Below, one piece after another: positions 32,153-40,579 of a stretch of DNA of 59,301 bases. The position numbers and the translations under genes are program-made. The DNA lies in assembly GCA_041665065.1 (NCBI GenBank), contig JBAYJM010000004.1, forward strand, positions 1 through 59,301, read 5' to 3'. Position 1 is the first letter of the stretch. Every line of letters starts with the position of its first letter. The notes under the pieces were generated by a model, which ran no database searches, was not told the DNA's origin, and saw nothing but the letters and a program-made list of their open reading frames with translations. The DNA is from JBAYJM01 sp041665065 (GTDB lineage: Bacteria; Patescibacteriota; Patescibacteriia; 2-01-FULL-39-33).

Positions 32153-34210
32153 ATGTCTATTTCTTTTGTTAAACAACAGACCTCCTTTAAAGTTAAGCTA
32201 GCAATCACATTAATTTTAGCGGTCATTGTTTCCCTTGGTTTATTGGTTATCCCATATTTTATCCCTACAAATCAAAATGCGACATATACAATACCTCCAT
32301 CTGATTGCCATAAAATGACTTCCCCGACATATACAATACCAAGAGATCATAATTCTAAGACCGAGGGCGCTTGTTATAAAGGAGTGCCGGGAGGCACTAC
32401 ATCATATTGCTGGCAGAGCTTCTTTAGTAATACCGAAACCTTTGGCGAGTGTAGGGGTAGAACAAATGGTAATTCTACTTATACTTTCTGTCCAGATCAA
32501 GACTGTCAAACTGGCCCAATACAAACAACAAAATATTGGTGTGAAAACAAAAACACTTCAAATGCCCAGTGTATTTCTGGCGTTAGTGCTCCAGCTGGAA
32601 CAATAACTTATACTGAAGGATCTTGCGGAGGCACATGTGCAAAAAAATATTGGTGGTGCAATTCTCCAGGAGTCTGTTCTTCAGGCAGCGGTGTTTCAAA
32701 TGGAATAAATTATTACGACAGCGAAGCACAATGTAAGAATTCTACTGCTTCGGTCTGCGGTAATTATAATTATTATGTTTGTGAAAATTCTTCCTGCGTA
32801 GGAAGATCTAAGCCAGTTTTGGGCAAAATAAATTATTCCAACAAACTGTCTTGCAATATTGATTGCAGTGGCTATAATCCAAGTAAAACTGGTTTTGTTT
32901 GCAGTGGTCCAAATAGTTGCGCTACTGCTGAAGTCGGCTCAACAAATAAGCTAATGTATGGCTCTGGCGATACCTGTGTTGCAAATGCTGCGAAAGATTG
33001 CGGATCGACAATAATAATACCAAATACAACCACAACAACAACGGTACGGCCAACTTTTAAATGTTCGGGCAGTCCAAATTATATCTGCGCCCAGGCTGAT
33101 TGTACACCAGGAGCCCCAGGTTGTTATTCTTCAAATAATTGTGATGCTAAATGTGTTGCTCCGGTACTTGTCGAATCGAAGTATAAATGTAGCTCAAGCG
33201 GATGCGCCCCGTGTTTGGCCTCAGAGGCATGCACCCAGACATGGGATACTTGTCAGTCTTCTTGTAATATAGATAATAATCCCAAAGGTTGTTGTCTTCG
33301 GAGTAGTAATTGGTTGGGTAAAAAGGCTTATAATACTTTACAAAGCGAATGCAAGCCGACATTGTTATTTCCCAGAACAGCTATTTTTACTGCTGGCGCC
33401 ACTGCTTCGGGAAGCCAATGTATAAAAGGATGCGCAGAAATCACATTTTCTACGATCCGTAGCAGTCTTAAAAATGGAGCATATACAAAAATAACAGAAA
33501 ATGATTTTAAAAGTTGGGCAGCTGAAGATCCTTATGATGTTTCAGGTGATATCGCCGAGATTCGAGAAGAAATGGGGGCATACCAACGCACTGACACTGT
33601 TGTGGTTGGACAACGATTAGTAGCTGGCGGTTCATCGGCTATGCGTCAATTACTAACAAAGCCAAAGCCAACCATTTTTACTTATTATATTATAAATCCA
33701 AATGGTACTGGAGGATGGCAGGCTGTCAGTGCGCATGCGGTGGTACTTATTTCTATTGTGGATAATGGAGGTGGTAAATATTCATTAAGGGTTATTGACT
33801 CAATGCCTTCATATCCTTCTGATCCTAATAAACCGGAACTGTCCACATTAGAATGTCGAACAATTCCTGCCGAGGGACAAGTTGATGGTTTAACGGTTGA
33901 CGCGCTGTGCGACGTTGACGACTATACTAAGGCTCTTCCCGCTATTTATACTTATGGATCAGCGGGTGAAACAAATGACCCGGTATCTCAATTGAAGTCG
34001 GCAAGAGATGCTTATTGCCAGTCAACCGAAGGAAAGACAAATACAGCTTTCTGTAGTAGAAACATCGGACAATGGCTTGAAGCAAATTATCCAGCAATTG
34101 TTAACTCATTTGTTCAAAGGGATGCTGAAGGCGGAATGTGTATTGGTTGGTCTGACTTTATTCTTCGAGTGGCATATCTTGGTGATTTTACTGGAGAATG
34201 TCCAAAATAA
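32153..34210 (+). CDS. Large Cys-rich surface protein, paralogue of the 21992 gene
   Basis: The 685-residue protein shares with the 21992 product the anchor, the N-terminal HNSxTxGACYxG/FGxCRGR/YTFCP domain, the CSGSPNYxC module (about 305-340) and the GCC...CKPxLxxPR module. In between are Cys-rich repeats (YWCEN, YWWCNS, YYVCENSSCVG). The C-terminal domain of about 250 residues differs. It contains SAHAVVLISIVD, VIDSMP and a late GMCIGWSDF, an order (His, Asp, then Cys) that could be a circularly permuted papain-like fold; that is speculative. It is probably exposed at the surface. Confidence 0.75.
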   Translation: MSISFVKQQTSFKVKLAITLILAVIVSLGLLVIPYFIPTNQNATYTIPPSDCHKMTSPTYTIPRDHNSKTEGACYKGVPGGTTSYCWQSFFSNTETFGECRGRTNGNSTYTFCPDQDCQTGPIQTTKYWCENKNTSNAQCISGVSAPAGTITYTEGSCGGTCAKKYWWCNSPGVCSSGSGVSNGINYYDSEAQCKNSTASVCGNYNYYVCENSSCVGRSKPVLGKINYSNKLSCNIDCSGYNPSKTGFVCSGPNSCATAEVGSTNKLMYGSGDTCVANAAKDCGSTIIIPNTTTTTTVRPTFKCSGSPNYICAQADCTPGAPGCYSSNNCDAKCVAPVLVESKYKCSSSGCAPCLASEACTQTWDTCQSSCNIDNNPKGCCLRSSNWLGKKAYNTLQSECKPTLLFPRTAIFTAGATASGSQCIKGCAEITFSTIRSSLKNGAYTKITENDFKSWAAEDPYDVSGDIAEIREEMGAYQRTDTVVVGQRLVAGGSSAMRQLLTKPKPTIFTYYIINPNGTGGWQAVSAHAVVLISIVDNGGGKYSLRVIDSMPSYPSDPNKPELSTLECRTIPAEGQVDGLTVDALCDVDDYTKALPAIYTYGSAGETNDPVSQLKSARDAYCQSTEGKTNTAFCSRNIGQWLEANYPAIVNSFVQRDAEGGMCIGWSDFILRVAYLGDFTGECPK

Positions 34211-34304
34211 AATGGTATCCGCGTTATTAATAAATTGGAATTTAAGCAGGTATGAGTTGCAAAATTATTTTTAATTTTTTAAAAATCTTAGTTATTTGAG
34301 GCCT

Positions 34305-34333
34305 TTGACTGAATTTGCTTTTTATGATACGAT
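34305..34333 (+). promoter_or_regulatory. Promoter of the rny leader
   Basis: TTGACT, 17 nt, TACGAT. It implies a leader of about 200 nt before rny. Confidence 0.6.
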
Positions 34334-34431
34334 AAAGTCACTAAGATTATTAAAAGAAACGGAAAATTTGGCATAACTTAGATAAAAGTTGATTGGTACT
34401 GAAAGATTCAAAATGCTATTCTGGAATATAT

Positions 34432-34512
34432 ATGGCTAACTTTAGACAAAAAATTGGAACGACATCAACTCTAATCCATGAGCATAAATCGCTCAATTGG
34501 ATTATTTTCTAA
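34432..34512 (+). CDS. Possible 26-codon upstream reading frame in the rny leader
   Basis: The frame encodes MANFRQKIGTTSTLIHEHKS followed by LNWIIF. It stops 6 nt before a hairpin that covers the rny SD. There is no SD of its own, and it could be chance. Apart from this frame and the promoter, I see nothing in the 332-nt spacer 34211-34542. Confidence 0.25.
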   Translation: MANFRQKIGTTSTLIHEHKSLNWIIF

Positions 34513-34518
34513 TGCTGG

Positions 34519-34540
34519 TTTTCCCTTTCAAAAGGGAAAA
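34519..34540 (+). promoter_or_regulatory. Hairpin covering the rny ribosome binding site
   Basis: TTTTCCC pairs with GGGAAAA; the 3' arm includes the AAGGGA that would serve as the SD for the ATG at 34543. No T-run follows, so this is more likely translational control than termination. Confidence 0.5.
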
Positions 34541-34542
34541 AT

Positions 34543-36078
34543 ATGGAAACAATATTAATATTAATTGCAGTTTTGGCGCTAATCGTCGGTATTGGCGGCG
34601 GTTTTTTTGTCGGTTATTTGGCAAGAAAACAATGGGCCAAAAACCAAAAAGACAGCGTGGAAGCAAAGATTGAAAAGCTGATTGCCGAGTCCAAGGCCAA
34701 GCAAAAAGAAATGATGCTTGAAGCCCAGGAAAAGTCCATCAGAGTTATCGAAGATGCCAAGTCAGAAGCAAAACAATTGAGGCAAGACACAGAAATGGCC
34801 AAAAAGAGGCTAGAAAAAAGAGAATCTCTTTTTGATCAGAAATTATTGGATTTGGAAAACAAAAAACAGGACATTGTTGATCAATTGGAGCGGGTTAATA
34901 CTGCTAAGGAAGAAATTTCTAAAATCAGAGAAGAACAAATGACCAAATTGGAAAAGATCGCCGGCTTAACTAAGGCTGAAGCCGAGAAGATTTTAATGGA
35001 CAACACCGAAAGAATGATTGCAGAAAACTTGGCACACAGAATAAGTAAGTTGGAACAAGAAGCCTCAGAAGAATTTGACAGAAAGGCAAAGGAAATGCTT
35101 TCGACCGTTATTGAAAGATGTGCTTCTTCTCATGCACAAGAAACAACCTCTTCGGTTGTTGATTTGCCAAATGATGAAATGAAGGGAAGAATCATTGGTC
35201 GTGAAGGTAGAAATATAAAAACCATTGAGCAGCTAACCGGCGTAGAAATTATTATTGATGATACTCCGCAGGCAATTACCTTGTCAGCATTTAGTCCTAT
35301 AAGAAGGCAGGTCGCCAAAAAGGCAATAGAAAAATTAATCTTTGACGGCAGAATTCATCCGGCTCGAATTGAAGAGACGATAAAAGAGGCAAAACAAGAA
35401 ATAGCTTTAGACATTAAAAAAGCCGGTGAAGCAACCGTCTATGAATTAGGTGTTGCCGGACTTGATCCAAAATTGGTTCAAATTCTGGGCAGATTAAAAT
35501 ATAGAACAAGTTACGGCCAAAACATTTTAAATCATTCGATAGAAGTAGCCAACTTATCAGCCTTGCTGGCTGAGGAATTGGGTGCTGACGTGGCTGTCGC
35601 CAAAAAAGCCGGACTACTTCATGATATCGGCAAGGCGGTTGATCATGAAGTGCAGGGAACTCACCCTGAAATTGGCAGGGATATTTGTAAGAAATTTGGT
35701 ATTTCTGAAGAGATTATTGAAGCAGTTGTTTCCCACCATGATGACAAGCCCAAGACATTAGAAGGCGTTATTGTTAAGGTTGCTGATGCAATTTCAGGGG
35801 CTAGGCCAGGTGCCAGAAAAGATTCCTATGAGAATTATTTGCAGAGATTATCAGAACTCGAATCTATTGCAATGACTTTTGATGGCGTTGAGAAGGTATA
35901 TGCCATTCAGGCAGGACGTGAGGTTAGGGTTTTTGTAACTCCCGATTCAGTTGATGATTTGGAGGCAGCAAAGATGGCTAAAAATATTGCAGAAAAAATC
36001 GAGGGAGAACTTAAGTATCCGGGTGAAATTAAAGTCAATGTAATCAGAGAAAAGAGAATCGTCGAATTTGCAAGATAA
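34543..36078 (+). CDS. rny: Ribonuclease Y
   Basis: The 511-residue endoribonuclease starts with a membrane anchor (about 3-25). A long coiled coil follows (about 30-190, KQKEMMLEAQEKS-like heptads), then a KH domain with GRIIGREGRNIK and an HD domain with LLHDIGK. It initiates mRNA decay at the membrane. It is paired with ymdB 20 nt downstream, as in Firmicutes. A possible regulatory leader precedes it. Confidence 0.95.
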   Translation: METILILIAVLALIVGIGGGFFVGYLARKQWAKNQKDSVEAKIEKLIAESKAKQKEMMLEAQEKSIRVIEDAKSEAKQLRQDTEMAKKRLEKRESLFDQKLLDLENKKQDIVDQLERVNTAKEEISKIREEQMTKLEKIAGLTKAEAEKILMDNTERMIAENLAHRISKLEQEASEEFDRKAKEMLSTVIERCASSHAQETTSSVVDLPNDEMKGRIIGREGRNIKTIEQLTGVEIIIDDTPQAITLSAFSPIRRQVAKKAIEKLIFDGRIHPARIEETIKEAKQEIALDIKKAGEATVYELGVAGLDPKLVQILGRLKYRTSYGQNILNHSIEVANLSALLAEELGADVAVAKKAGLLHDIGKAVDHEVQGTHPEIGRDICKKFGISEEIIEAVVSHHDDKPKTLEGVIVKVADAISGARPGARKDSYENYLQRLSELESIAMTFDGVEKVYAIQAGREVRVFVTPDSVDDLEAAKMAKNIAEKIEGELKYPGEIKVNVIREKRIVEFAR

Positions 36079-36097
36079 TTTGGCAGTTAAAAATTTT

Positions 36098-36913
36098 ATG
36101 ATTAAAATAATTTTTATCTCTGATATTGTTGGGAAAATAGGGAGAAACACCGTAAGGCAGTATTTGCCGCTTTTGAAAAAAAAATACAACCCGGATCTTG
36201 TAATTGCAAATGCGGAGAACCTGGCTCATGGCATTGGGTTTACCAGCAAGACGCTTGATGAGATGAGAGATTCTGGAGTAGATTTTTTTACAACCGGCAA
36301 TCATGCCTGGAAAAAGGCAGGAAGTGATGACATATTAAATGACAAGAAGTTTCCAATAATTCGGCCGGCAAATTATAAAGATAAAAGATCTGGTGTTGGC
36401 TATAAGGTGGTTAAAATTGGCAAGAAAAAACTAGTTGTGGTAAACTTATTAGGAAGGGTGTTTATACTAGATGAGCTCGAGAGCCCGTTTAAGGTGATGG
36501 AAAAGATAATTAAAAAGGCGGGTACCAAAAATATAATCGTTGATTTTCATGCGGAAGCGACGTCTGAGAAGGTTGCCTTCGGTCAATACTTTGACGGAAA
36601 AGTGTCTGCGGTTATCGGCACACATACTCACGTCCAAACGGCAGATGATAGGATTTTAAAGGGATCAACCGCCTATATTTCAGATGTGGGCATGGTGGGG
36701 TATAGTGATTCGATTATCGGCGCAAACAAAGAGCAAATATTTAATTTATTTTTAGAAAAAGGCAAGTCTTCCAAAAAACATGATCTTCCTGAATATGGAC
36801 CAGCCGAATTTGATGCAGTTTATTTAGAAATTGATGATAAAAAGGGAGGTTCTTTAAAAATGAAGAGAATTAACAAGATAATTGAAGTAAAAGAAATTGT
36901 TTCAAAAAAATAA
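36098..36913 (+). CDS. ymdB: YmdB-type metallophosphoesterase
   Basis: The 271-residue protein matches the TIGR00282/YmdB family: ISDIVGKIG, IANAENLAHG, TTGNHAW, DFHAEATSEK and GTHTHVQTADDRIL supply the di-metal ligands. The B. subtilis homologue cleaves cyclic nucleotides and interacts with RNase Y, which fits this location directly after rny. The ATG at 36098 matches the family N-terminus; earlier in-frame starts overlap rny. Confidence 0.92.
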   Translation: MIKIIFISDIVGKIGRNTVRQYLPLLKKKYNPDLVIANAENLAHGIGFTSKTLDEMRDSGVDFFTTGNHAWKKAGSDDILNDKKFPIIRPANYKDKRSGVGYKVVKIGKKKLVVVNLLGRVFILDELESPFKVMEKIIKKAGTKNIIVDFHAEATSEKVAFGQYFDGKVSAVIGTHTHVQTADDRILKGSTAYISDVGMVGYSDSIIGANKEQIFNLFLEKGKSSKKHDLPEYGPAEFDAVYLEIDDKKGGSLKMKRINKIIEVKEIVSKK

Positions 36914-36991
36914 TGCTTTAATGACTTGAGTAAGTTTATTAATACTAAATTTATTATTTAAAACTATAATTAAGAAATAAATTATAACCAT

Positions 36992-37297
36992 ATGAATAAA
37001 GCAGATTTGTCAGAAAAAATAGCGGCCAAGGTTGGTATTACCAAAACTCAGGCCGAGTCGGCATTAAATGCCTTCACACAAACAACCATGGAGACAATAA
37101 AGGGTGGTGGAGAAATTGTTTTGACGGGATTTGGCACTTTCTCGGCGAGAGCTAGAAAGGGCAGAGAGGGAATCAATCCTAGGAATACCGCTGAAAAAAT
37201 TACTATTCCAACCGTGCTCGTGGTCAAATTTAAGGCCGGCAAAAATCTTAAAGATTATTTGAAAGGCAAAGAAGTTAAGGGCATGGAGAAAGAATAA
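36992..37297 (+). CDS. HU/IHF-family DNA-binding protein
   Basis: The 101-residue protein has MNKADLSEKIAAKVGITKTQAESALNAF-type helices. The GFGTFSARARKGREGINPRN arm region lacks the usual TGE and instead reads REGINPRNTAEKI. It bends or coats DNA. The C-terminal tail is Lys-rich. It is monocistronic with a strong terminator. Confidence 0.92.
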   Translation: MNKADLSEKIAAKVGITKTQAESALNAFTQTTMETIKGGGEIVLTGFGTFSARARKGREGINPRNTAEKITIPTVLVVKFKAGKNLKDYLKGKEVKGMEKE

Positions 37298-37308
37298 AAC
37301 TTGCCTTA

Positions 37309-37352
37309 ATATAAAAATCCTGTTCGTCTCGGCGAACGGGATTTTTATATTA
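37309..37352. terminator. Bidirectional terminator after the HU-like gene
   Basis: AATATAAAAATCC-GTTCG pairs with CGAAC-GGATTTTTATATT. Confidence 0.88.
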
Positions 37353-37354
37353 TT

Positions 37355-37400
37355 TAAAAAAAAGAGCGCCTGGACAAATCTTTGGGGATCGTCCAGGCGC
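37355..37400 (-). terminator. Terminator of the radical SAM gene
   Basis: On the minus strand GCGCCTGGAC pairs with GTCCAGGCGC, followed by CTCTTTTTTTT. Confidence 0.88.
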
Positions 37401-37406
37401 GGTGGT

Positions 37407-38399
37407 TTATTGGTATCCTTTATTGTCTAGGAAACTTTGCCAGTCAGGATCTCTTACAGGACAGAAGCAGTCGAGCTGACTGAACATTCTTTGTGAGAAG
37501 TCATGTTGCAACTCGATTGCTTGTCTAAAGCTGATGTCGCGGATGTTGGCAATGTCTGCTTCATATCCGCCGTGAGCATCAAGCAGTAATTCGCCGTCTG
37601 CTCCGATGTTGAGTCCGTACTTGCAGGTCCCGCACACCCTGCGTCCATCAGGTTCGTCGTAGAAGATGATCGATTCATCCCCACGGCTGTTTATTCCTTC
37701 AAGCCTGGTTTCTTCTGATAGCCACAGTTCCGGTCTTTGGGTTGCGTGGCCGGTACGTGCAAGGGGAGCAATACTAAATAACAGCCCATTTTTGTCGCAG
37801 AATTCACGAATTCGCGGAACTTCGTGAACGTTGTTTGCTTGAAGTGTGAAGTGGATGGCCGCTCTTTTTATTGTTTGGCCATTTTCTCTCCACTCCGTTC
37901 CTGAGAAGTGTTTGGCGGCAAGGTCTATTGCCCTCATTTTCCTTTTAAAACTGTGGGGTACGCCGCTATCACACTCATAAGTCTCCTGCACTAATGAATG
38001 TAGGCTAAGCACAAGGGCAACTCTCAATCCGACTAGCTCCTTGATTATGGTCTCTGTTAGGCGGTGGCCGTTTGTGATTAGCGTTGTCCAGATGCCCATT
38101 TGTGAAGCGATTTGGATAATGGGGATGGTCAACTCGCTCATAAGTGGTTCGCCTTCGCCGGAAATCTCAAGAGCTAGCCCCTCAAATTGCTGAAACTCTT
38201 CAATGAGGCGGATATAGTCAGGCATAGCGAGCAGATTCTGGAGTCCAGACTTCCGTTCCAGATAGCGAAAACAGCCTTCGCAATTTGCATCGCACTTGCT
38301 GTCTTGGTTTAGGGACATATAGGTTATGGGCCGTGTATGAAGCTCATAACCCCTTACCTCTGCCCAAAATCTCGGGCAAGAGACTAGGATGGGTTTCAT
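37407..38399 (-). CDS. Radical SAM protein with C-terminal Cys clusters (cassette-like)
   Basis: The 330-residue protein has the radical SAM cluster CDANCEGC (C36, C40, C43), the SAM-binding SGEGEPL and LITNGHRL. Its C-terminal region has CGTCKYGLNIGADGE and LDCFCPVRD, as in SPASM or Twitch auxiliary-cluster proteins that modify peptides or carry out difficult oxidations. The substrate is unknown; no precursor peptide is adjacent. Base use is GC-richer than the flanks, an AAAGGA SD precedes the start, and it stands alone with its own terminator. Confidence 0.8.
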   Translation of the reverse strand: MKPILVSCPRFWAEVRGYELHTRPITYMSLNQDSKCDANCEGCFRYLERKSGLQNLLAMPDYIRLIEEFQQFEGLALEISGEGEPLMSELTIPIIQIASQMGIWTTLITNGHRLTETIIKELVGLRVALVLSLHSLVQETYECDSGVPHSFKRKMRAIDLAAKHFSGTEWRENGQTIKRAAIHFTLQANNVHEVPRIREFCDKNGLLFSIAPLARTGHATQRPELWLSEETRLEGINSRGDESIIFYDEPDGRRVCGTCKYGLNIGADGELLLDAHGGYEADIANIRDISFRQAIELQHDFSQRMFSQLDCFCPVRDPDWQSFLDNKGYQ

Positions 38400-38577
38400 A
38401 CTGTTTTTCCTTTCCCTGCTTCTAAGATATCACGGAAATATCCGAGCAGTGTGTCGTTAGCCACAATGTTTTATAATGTTCAGATTACAGCTTATTTCAA
38501 AATAGCCATAAATACAATAAGTTTTATAAAATGTCAATTATCTTAACTGTATTCGGTTGATTACATGCTCATTATTG

Positions 38578-38605
38578 TTGACTTTATTTATCAAATTGTT
38601 ACTAT
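38578..38605 (+). promoter_or_regulatory. Promoter of the TrmB-like gene
   Basis: TTGACT, 16 nt, TACTAT. The spacer 38400-38577 is AT-rich and otherwise shows nothing I can name. Confidence 0.55.
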
Positions 38606-38635
38606 TAATGTAGATGTCAAAAATATCGTCTAGTT

Positions 38636-39376
38636 ATGAAAAATTTAGATATTAATAAAACTCTAAGTAATTACGGCTTTAGCGATAAAGAGATCAAAGT
38701 TTATTTGTCATTATTGGCTTTAGGTAAAGGAACAGTTAAAGAGATTGCCAAAGAGAGTAAGGTCAAAAGGACTTCAATTTATCCGATTGCCGATAAACTG
38801 GTTGAGAAAGGAATACTTGGCCAATATAGCGCTAAATATGGAACTCACTATTTTGCCTCCAGTCCGGAAACATTAATATCTCGATTAGACAAAATCAAGG
38901 ACGATTTGAATTTGGTTTTGCCACAACTCCAGGCCATTGAAAATAAAGACGAGGGCGAGCCGGTAGTCAAGTTCTTTAAGGGAAGGGAGGGCTATTTGGA
39001 TTTGCTAAATGATACATTAATTGATTATAGTCATGACATAATGTATATTGGTTCAATGAAAGATTTAAGCGAGGTGGTGTCCGGGAAATATATAGAAAAA
39101 TATATTAAAAAAAGAATGGAAAGGAAAATTAAATTCTGGCAAATTGTTTTCCTTGACGAATTTTCAAAAGCGCAGAAAAAAAGTGACTTACAAGAGCTAA
39201 GGCTGACTAAATTTTTTCCTGACAATTACAAGTTCGTCGGAAATAAAGTCATATATAAAAATAAAGTTGCATTTTTTTCTTCAAAAAAAGAGATGATTTG
39301 CTTGGTCGTTGAAAGCAAAGATTTGGTAGACATGGAACGGTCTAATTTTAAATTGCTTTGGGAAAAACTTAACTAA
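38636..39376 (+). CDS. TrmB-family transcriptional regulator
   Basis: The 246-residue protein has an N-terminal winged helix (FSDKEIKVYLSLLALGKGTVKEIAKES, then RTSIYPIADKLVEKGI) typical of TrmB, a coiled linker and a C-terminal PLD-like sensor region (KFFKGREGYLDLLNDTL). TrmB proteins are frequent in archaea and CPR bacteria and often sense sugars. The ligand and targets are unknown. It is convergent with nothing and transcribed alone. Confidence 0.85.
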   Translation: MKNLDINKTLSNYGFSDKEIKVYLSLLALGKGTVKEIAKESKVKRTSIYPIADKLVEKGILGQYSAKYGTHYFASSPETLISRLDKIKDDLNLVLPQLQAIENKDEGEPVVKFFKGREGYLDLLNDTLIDYSHDIMYIGSMKDLSEVVSGKYIEKYIKKRMERKIKFWQIVFLDEFSKAQKKSDLQELRLTKFFPDNYKFVGNKVIYKNKVAFFSSKKEMICLVVESKDLVDMERSNFKLLWEKLN

Positions 39377-39431
39377 ATTTATTTCGTTTTTTTTGACTAA
39401 GGTAAATAATATTTGATAAACTGCAAATTAT

Positions 39432-39665
39432 ATGGATTACGAACAAAAAATTGGCAAAAGACTCGTCTCAGTTTTATCTGACTCCGAATTATATCCTTAT
39501 TGTCTTGAGGCTTATACCTCCGCTCTTGCCGGCATGGGGCTTTCGGATTCAGAAAGCCATGCGAAGAAGGTTTTAACTTTTTTAAATAACAAAAAGCCCC
39601 TTCGTGAACGAGAAAAAGAGGCTTGGGATTATTTTGGGACTCTCTGTGAATGGCAAATCTTTTGA
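39432..39665 (+). CDS. Small helical protein (77 residues)
   Basis: The family is not recognised. The protein is helical and soluble, with LYPYCLEAYTSALAGMGLSDSESHAKKV and a charged C-terminal half. It overlaps or abuts the methyltransferase gene downstream, which suggests coupling. Confidence 0.5.
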   Translation: MDYEQKIGKRLVSVLSDSELYPYCLEAYTSALAGMGLSDSESHAKKVLTFLNNKKPLREREKEAWDYFGTLCEWQIF

Positions 39666-40251
39666 GGCGCATGTCGCTGGTTTAGTTGCTGAGCGGAGAA
39701 AAATAATGTTTGAGCAGATTAGTTCTTATATGCTGCCAACAGGGAAAACTGCCGATTATGGTGCCGGCAATGGAGAATTTATGCGTCTTGTTGCCTCTAA
39801 ATTTCCCGAGTTAGAAATGGAAGGCTGGGATATTGTAACTGATGATCCTGATGGCCAGGTTCAGTCGTATGATGGGAAGCATATCCCTCGTGAAGATGGA
39901 TATTATTCGCAGATTTATGCTACAACTGTTTTGCATCACGTTGAAGATCCAAAGTCCGGCGCAAAAGAAATTGTTCGTTTGAGTAGTAAGAGAATTATTC
40001 TTATTGAAACCATTGCTGGCGACCGCACTGGAGATAGAACTAAAGATTGGAATATAACATTTGTGGCGGACTATTTTTGGCGTCTCGCTCACAAAAGTTC
40101 TGAACCAGTTCCCGGTTCTTATTTGACTGTTTTAGAATGGATTGAGTTGTTTGTAAAAGAATTGGGTTGCCAGTTGTTTACATTTGCTGATTTTGGAAAT
40201 GATCAAAAAACTATGACAGAGAAACACGTTCTATTAGTGTTTGAGAAATAA
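39646..40251 (+). CDS. SAM-dependent class I methyltransferase
   Basis: Motif I is DYGAGNGEF, with an acidic residue in EGWDIV. YATTVLHHVEDP is the post-II motif typical of the Methyltransf_11 group. About 200 residues. The start is uncertain: ATG at 39706 would cut the first helix (AERRKIMFEQI), while GTG at 39646 keeps it and overlaps the upstream gene by 20 nt. The substrate is unknown. Confidence 0.75.
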   Translation: MNGKSFEAHVAGLVAERRKIMFEQISSYMLPTGKTADYGAGNGEFMRLVASKFPELEMEGWDIVTDDPDGQVQSYDGKHIPREDGYYSQIYATTVLHHVEDPKSGAKEIVRLSSKRIILIETIAGDRTGDRTKDWNITFVADYFWRLAHKSSEPVPGSYLTVLEWIELFVKELGCQLFTFADFGNDQKTMTEKHVLLVFEK

Positions 40252-40276
40252 AAATTAAAAGATTGTTTTAGACAAT

Positions 40277-40332
40277 ATAAAATCCCGCATTTCCGTCATC
40301 CGCCAACTGGCGGATACGGAGCGGGATTTTTT
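40277..40332. terminator. Terminator of the tRNA-Lys/Arg unit
   Basis: AAAATCCCGC pairs with GCGGGATTTT, with a second stem ATCCGCC/GGCGGAT inside. It works for both strands. Confidence 0.88.
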
Positions 40333-40334
40333 AA

Positions 40335-40407
40335 TGGGTCGTACAGGATTTGAACCTGTGACCGTTTGCTTAAGAGGCAACTGCTCTACCAGCTGAGCTA
40401 ACGACCC
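40335..40407 (-). tRNA. tRNA-Lys (CTT)
   Basis: Acceptor GGGTCGT/ACGACCC and anticodon loop CTCTTAA (CTT). The anticodon stem has one mismatched outer pair. Confidence 0.93.
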
Positions 40408-40421
40408 ATATTTACGAATTA

Positions 40422-40495
40422 TGCACCCGGCAGGATTCGAACCTGCAACCCCTTGGTCCGAAGCCAAGTACTCTATCCAGTTGAGCTACGGGTGC
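40422..40495 (-). tRNA. tRNA-Arg (TCG)
   Basis: Acceptor GCACCCG/CGGGTGC and anticodon stem CTTGG/CCAAG with loop CTTCGGA (TCG). Confidence 0.95.
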
Positions 40496-40579
40496 TCAAC
40501 GCTCTAAATTATCCTAATTAATTTATCATAAAATAGTAAAAAAATCAACCCCAAAATGGGGCTGATTTATATTTGAAAA

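Noticed and set aside
34519..34540. Intrinsic terminator before rny
   Set aside because: The hairpin is not followed by a T-run, so SD masking is the better reading.
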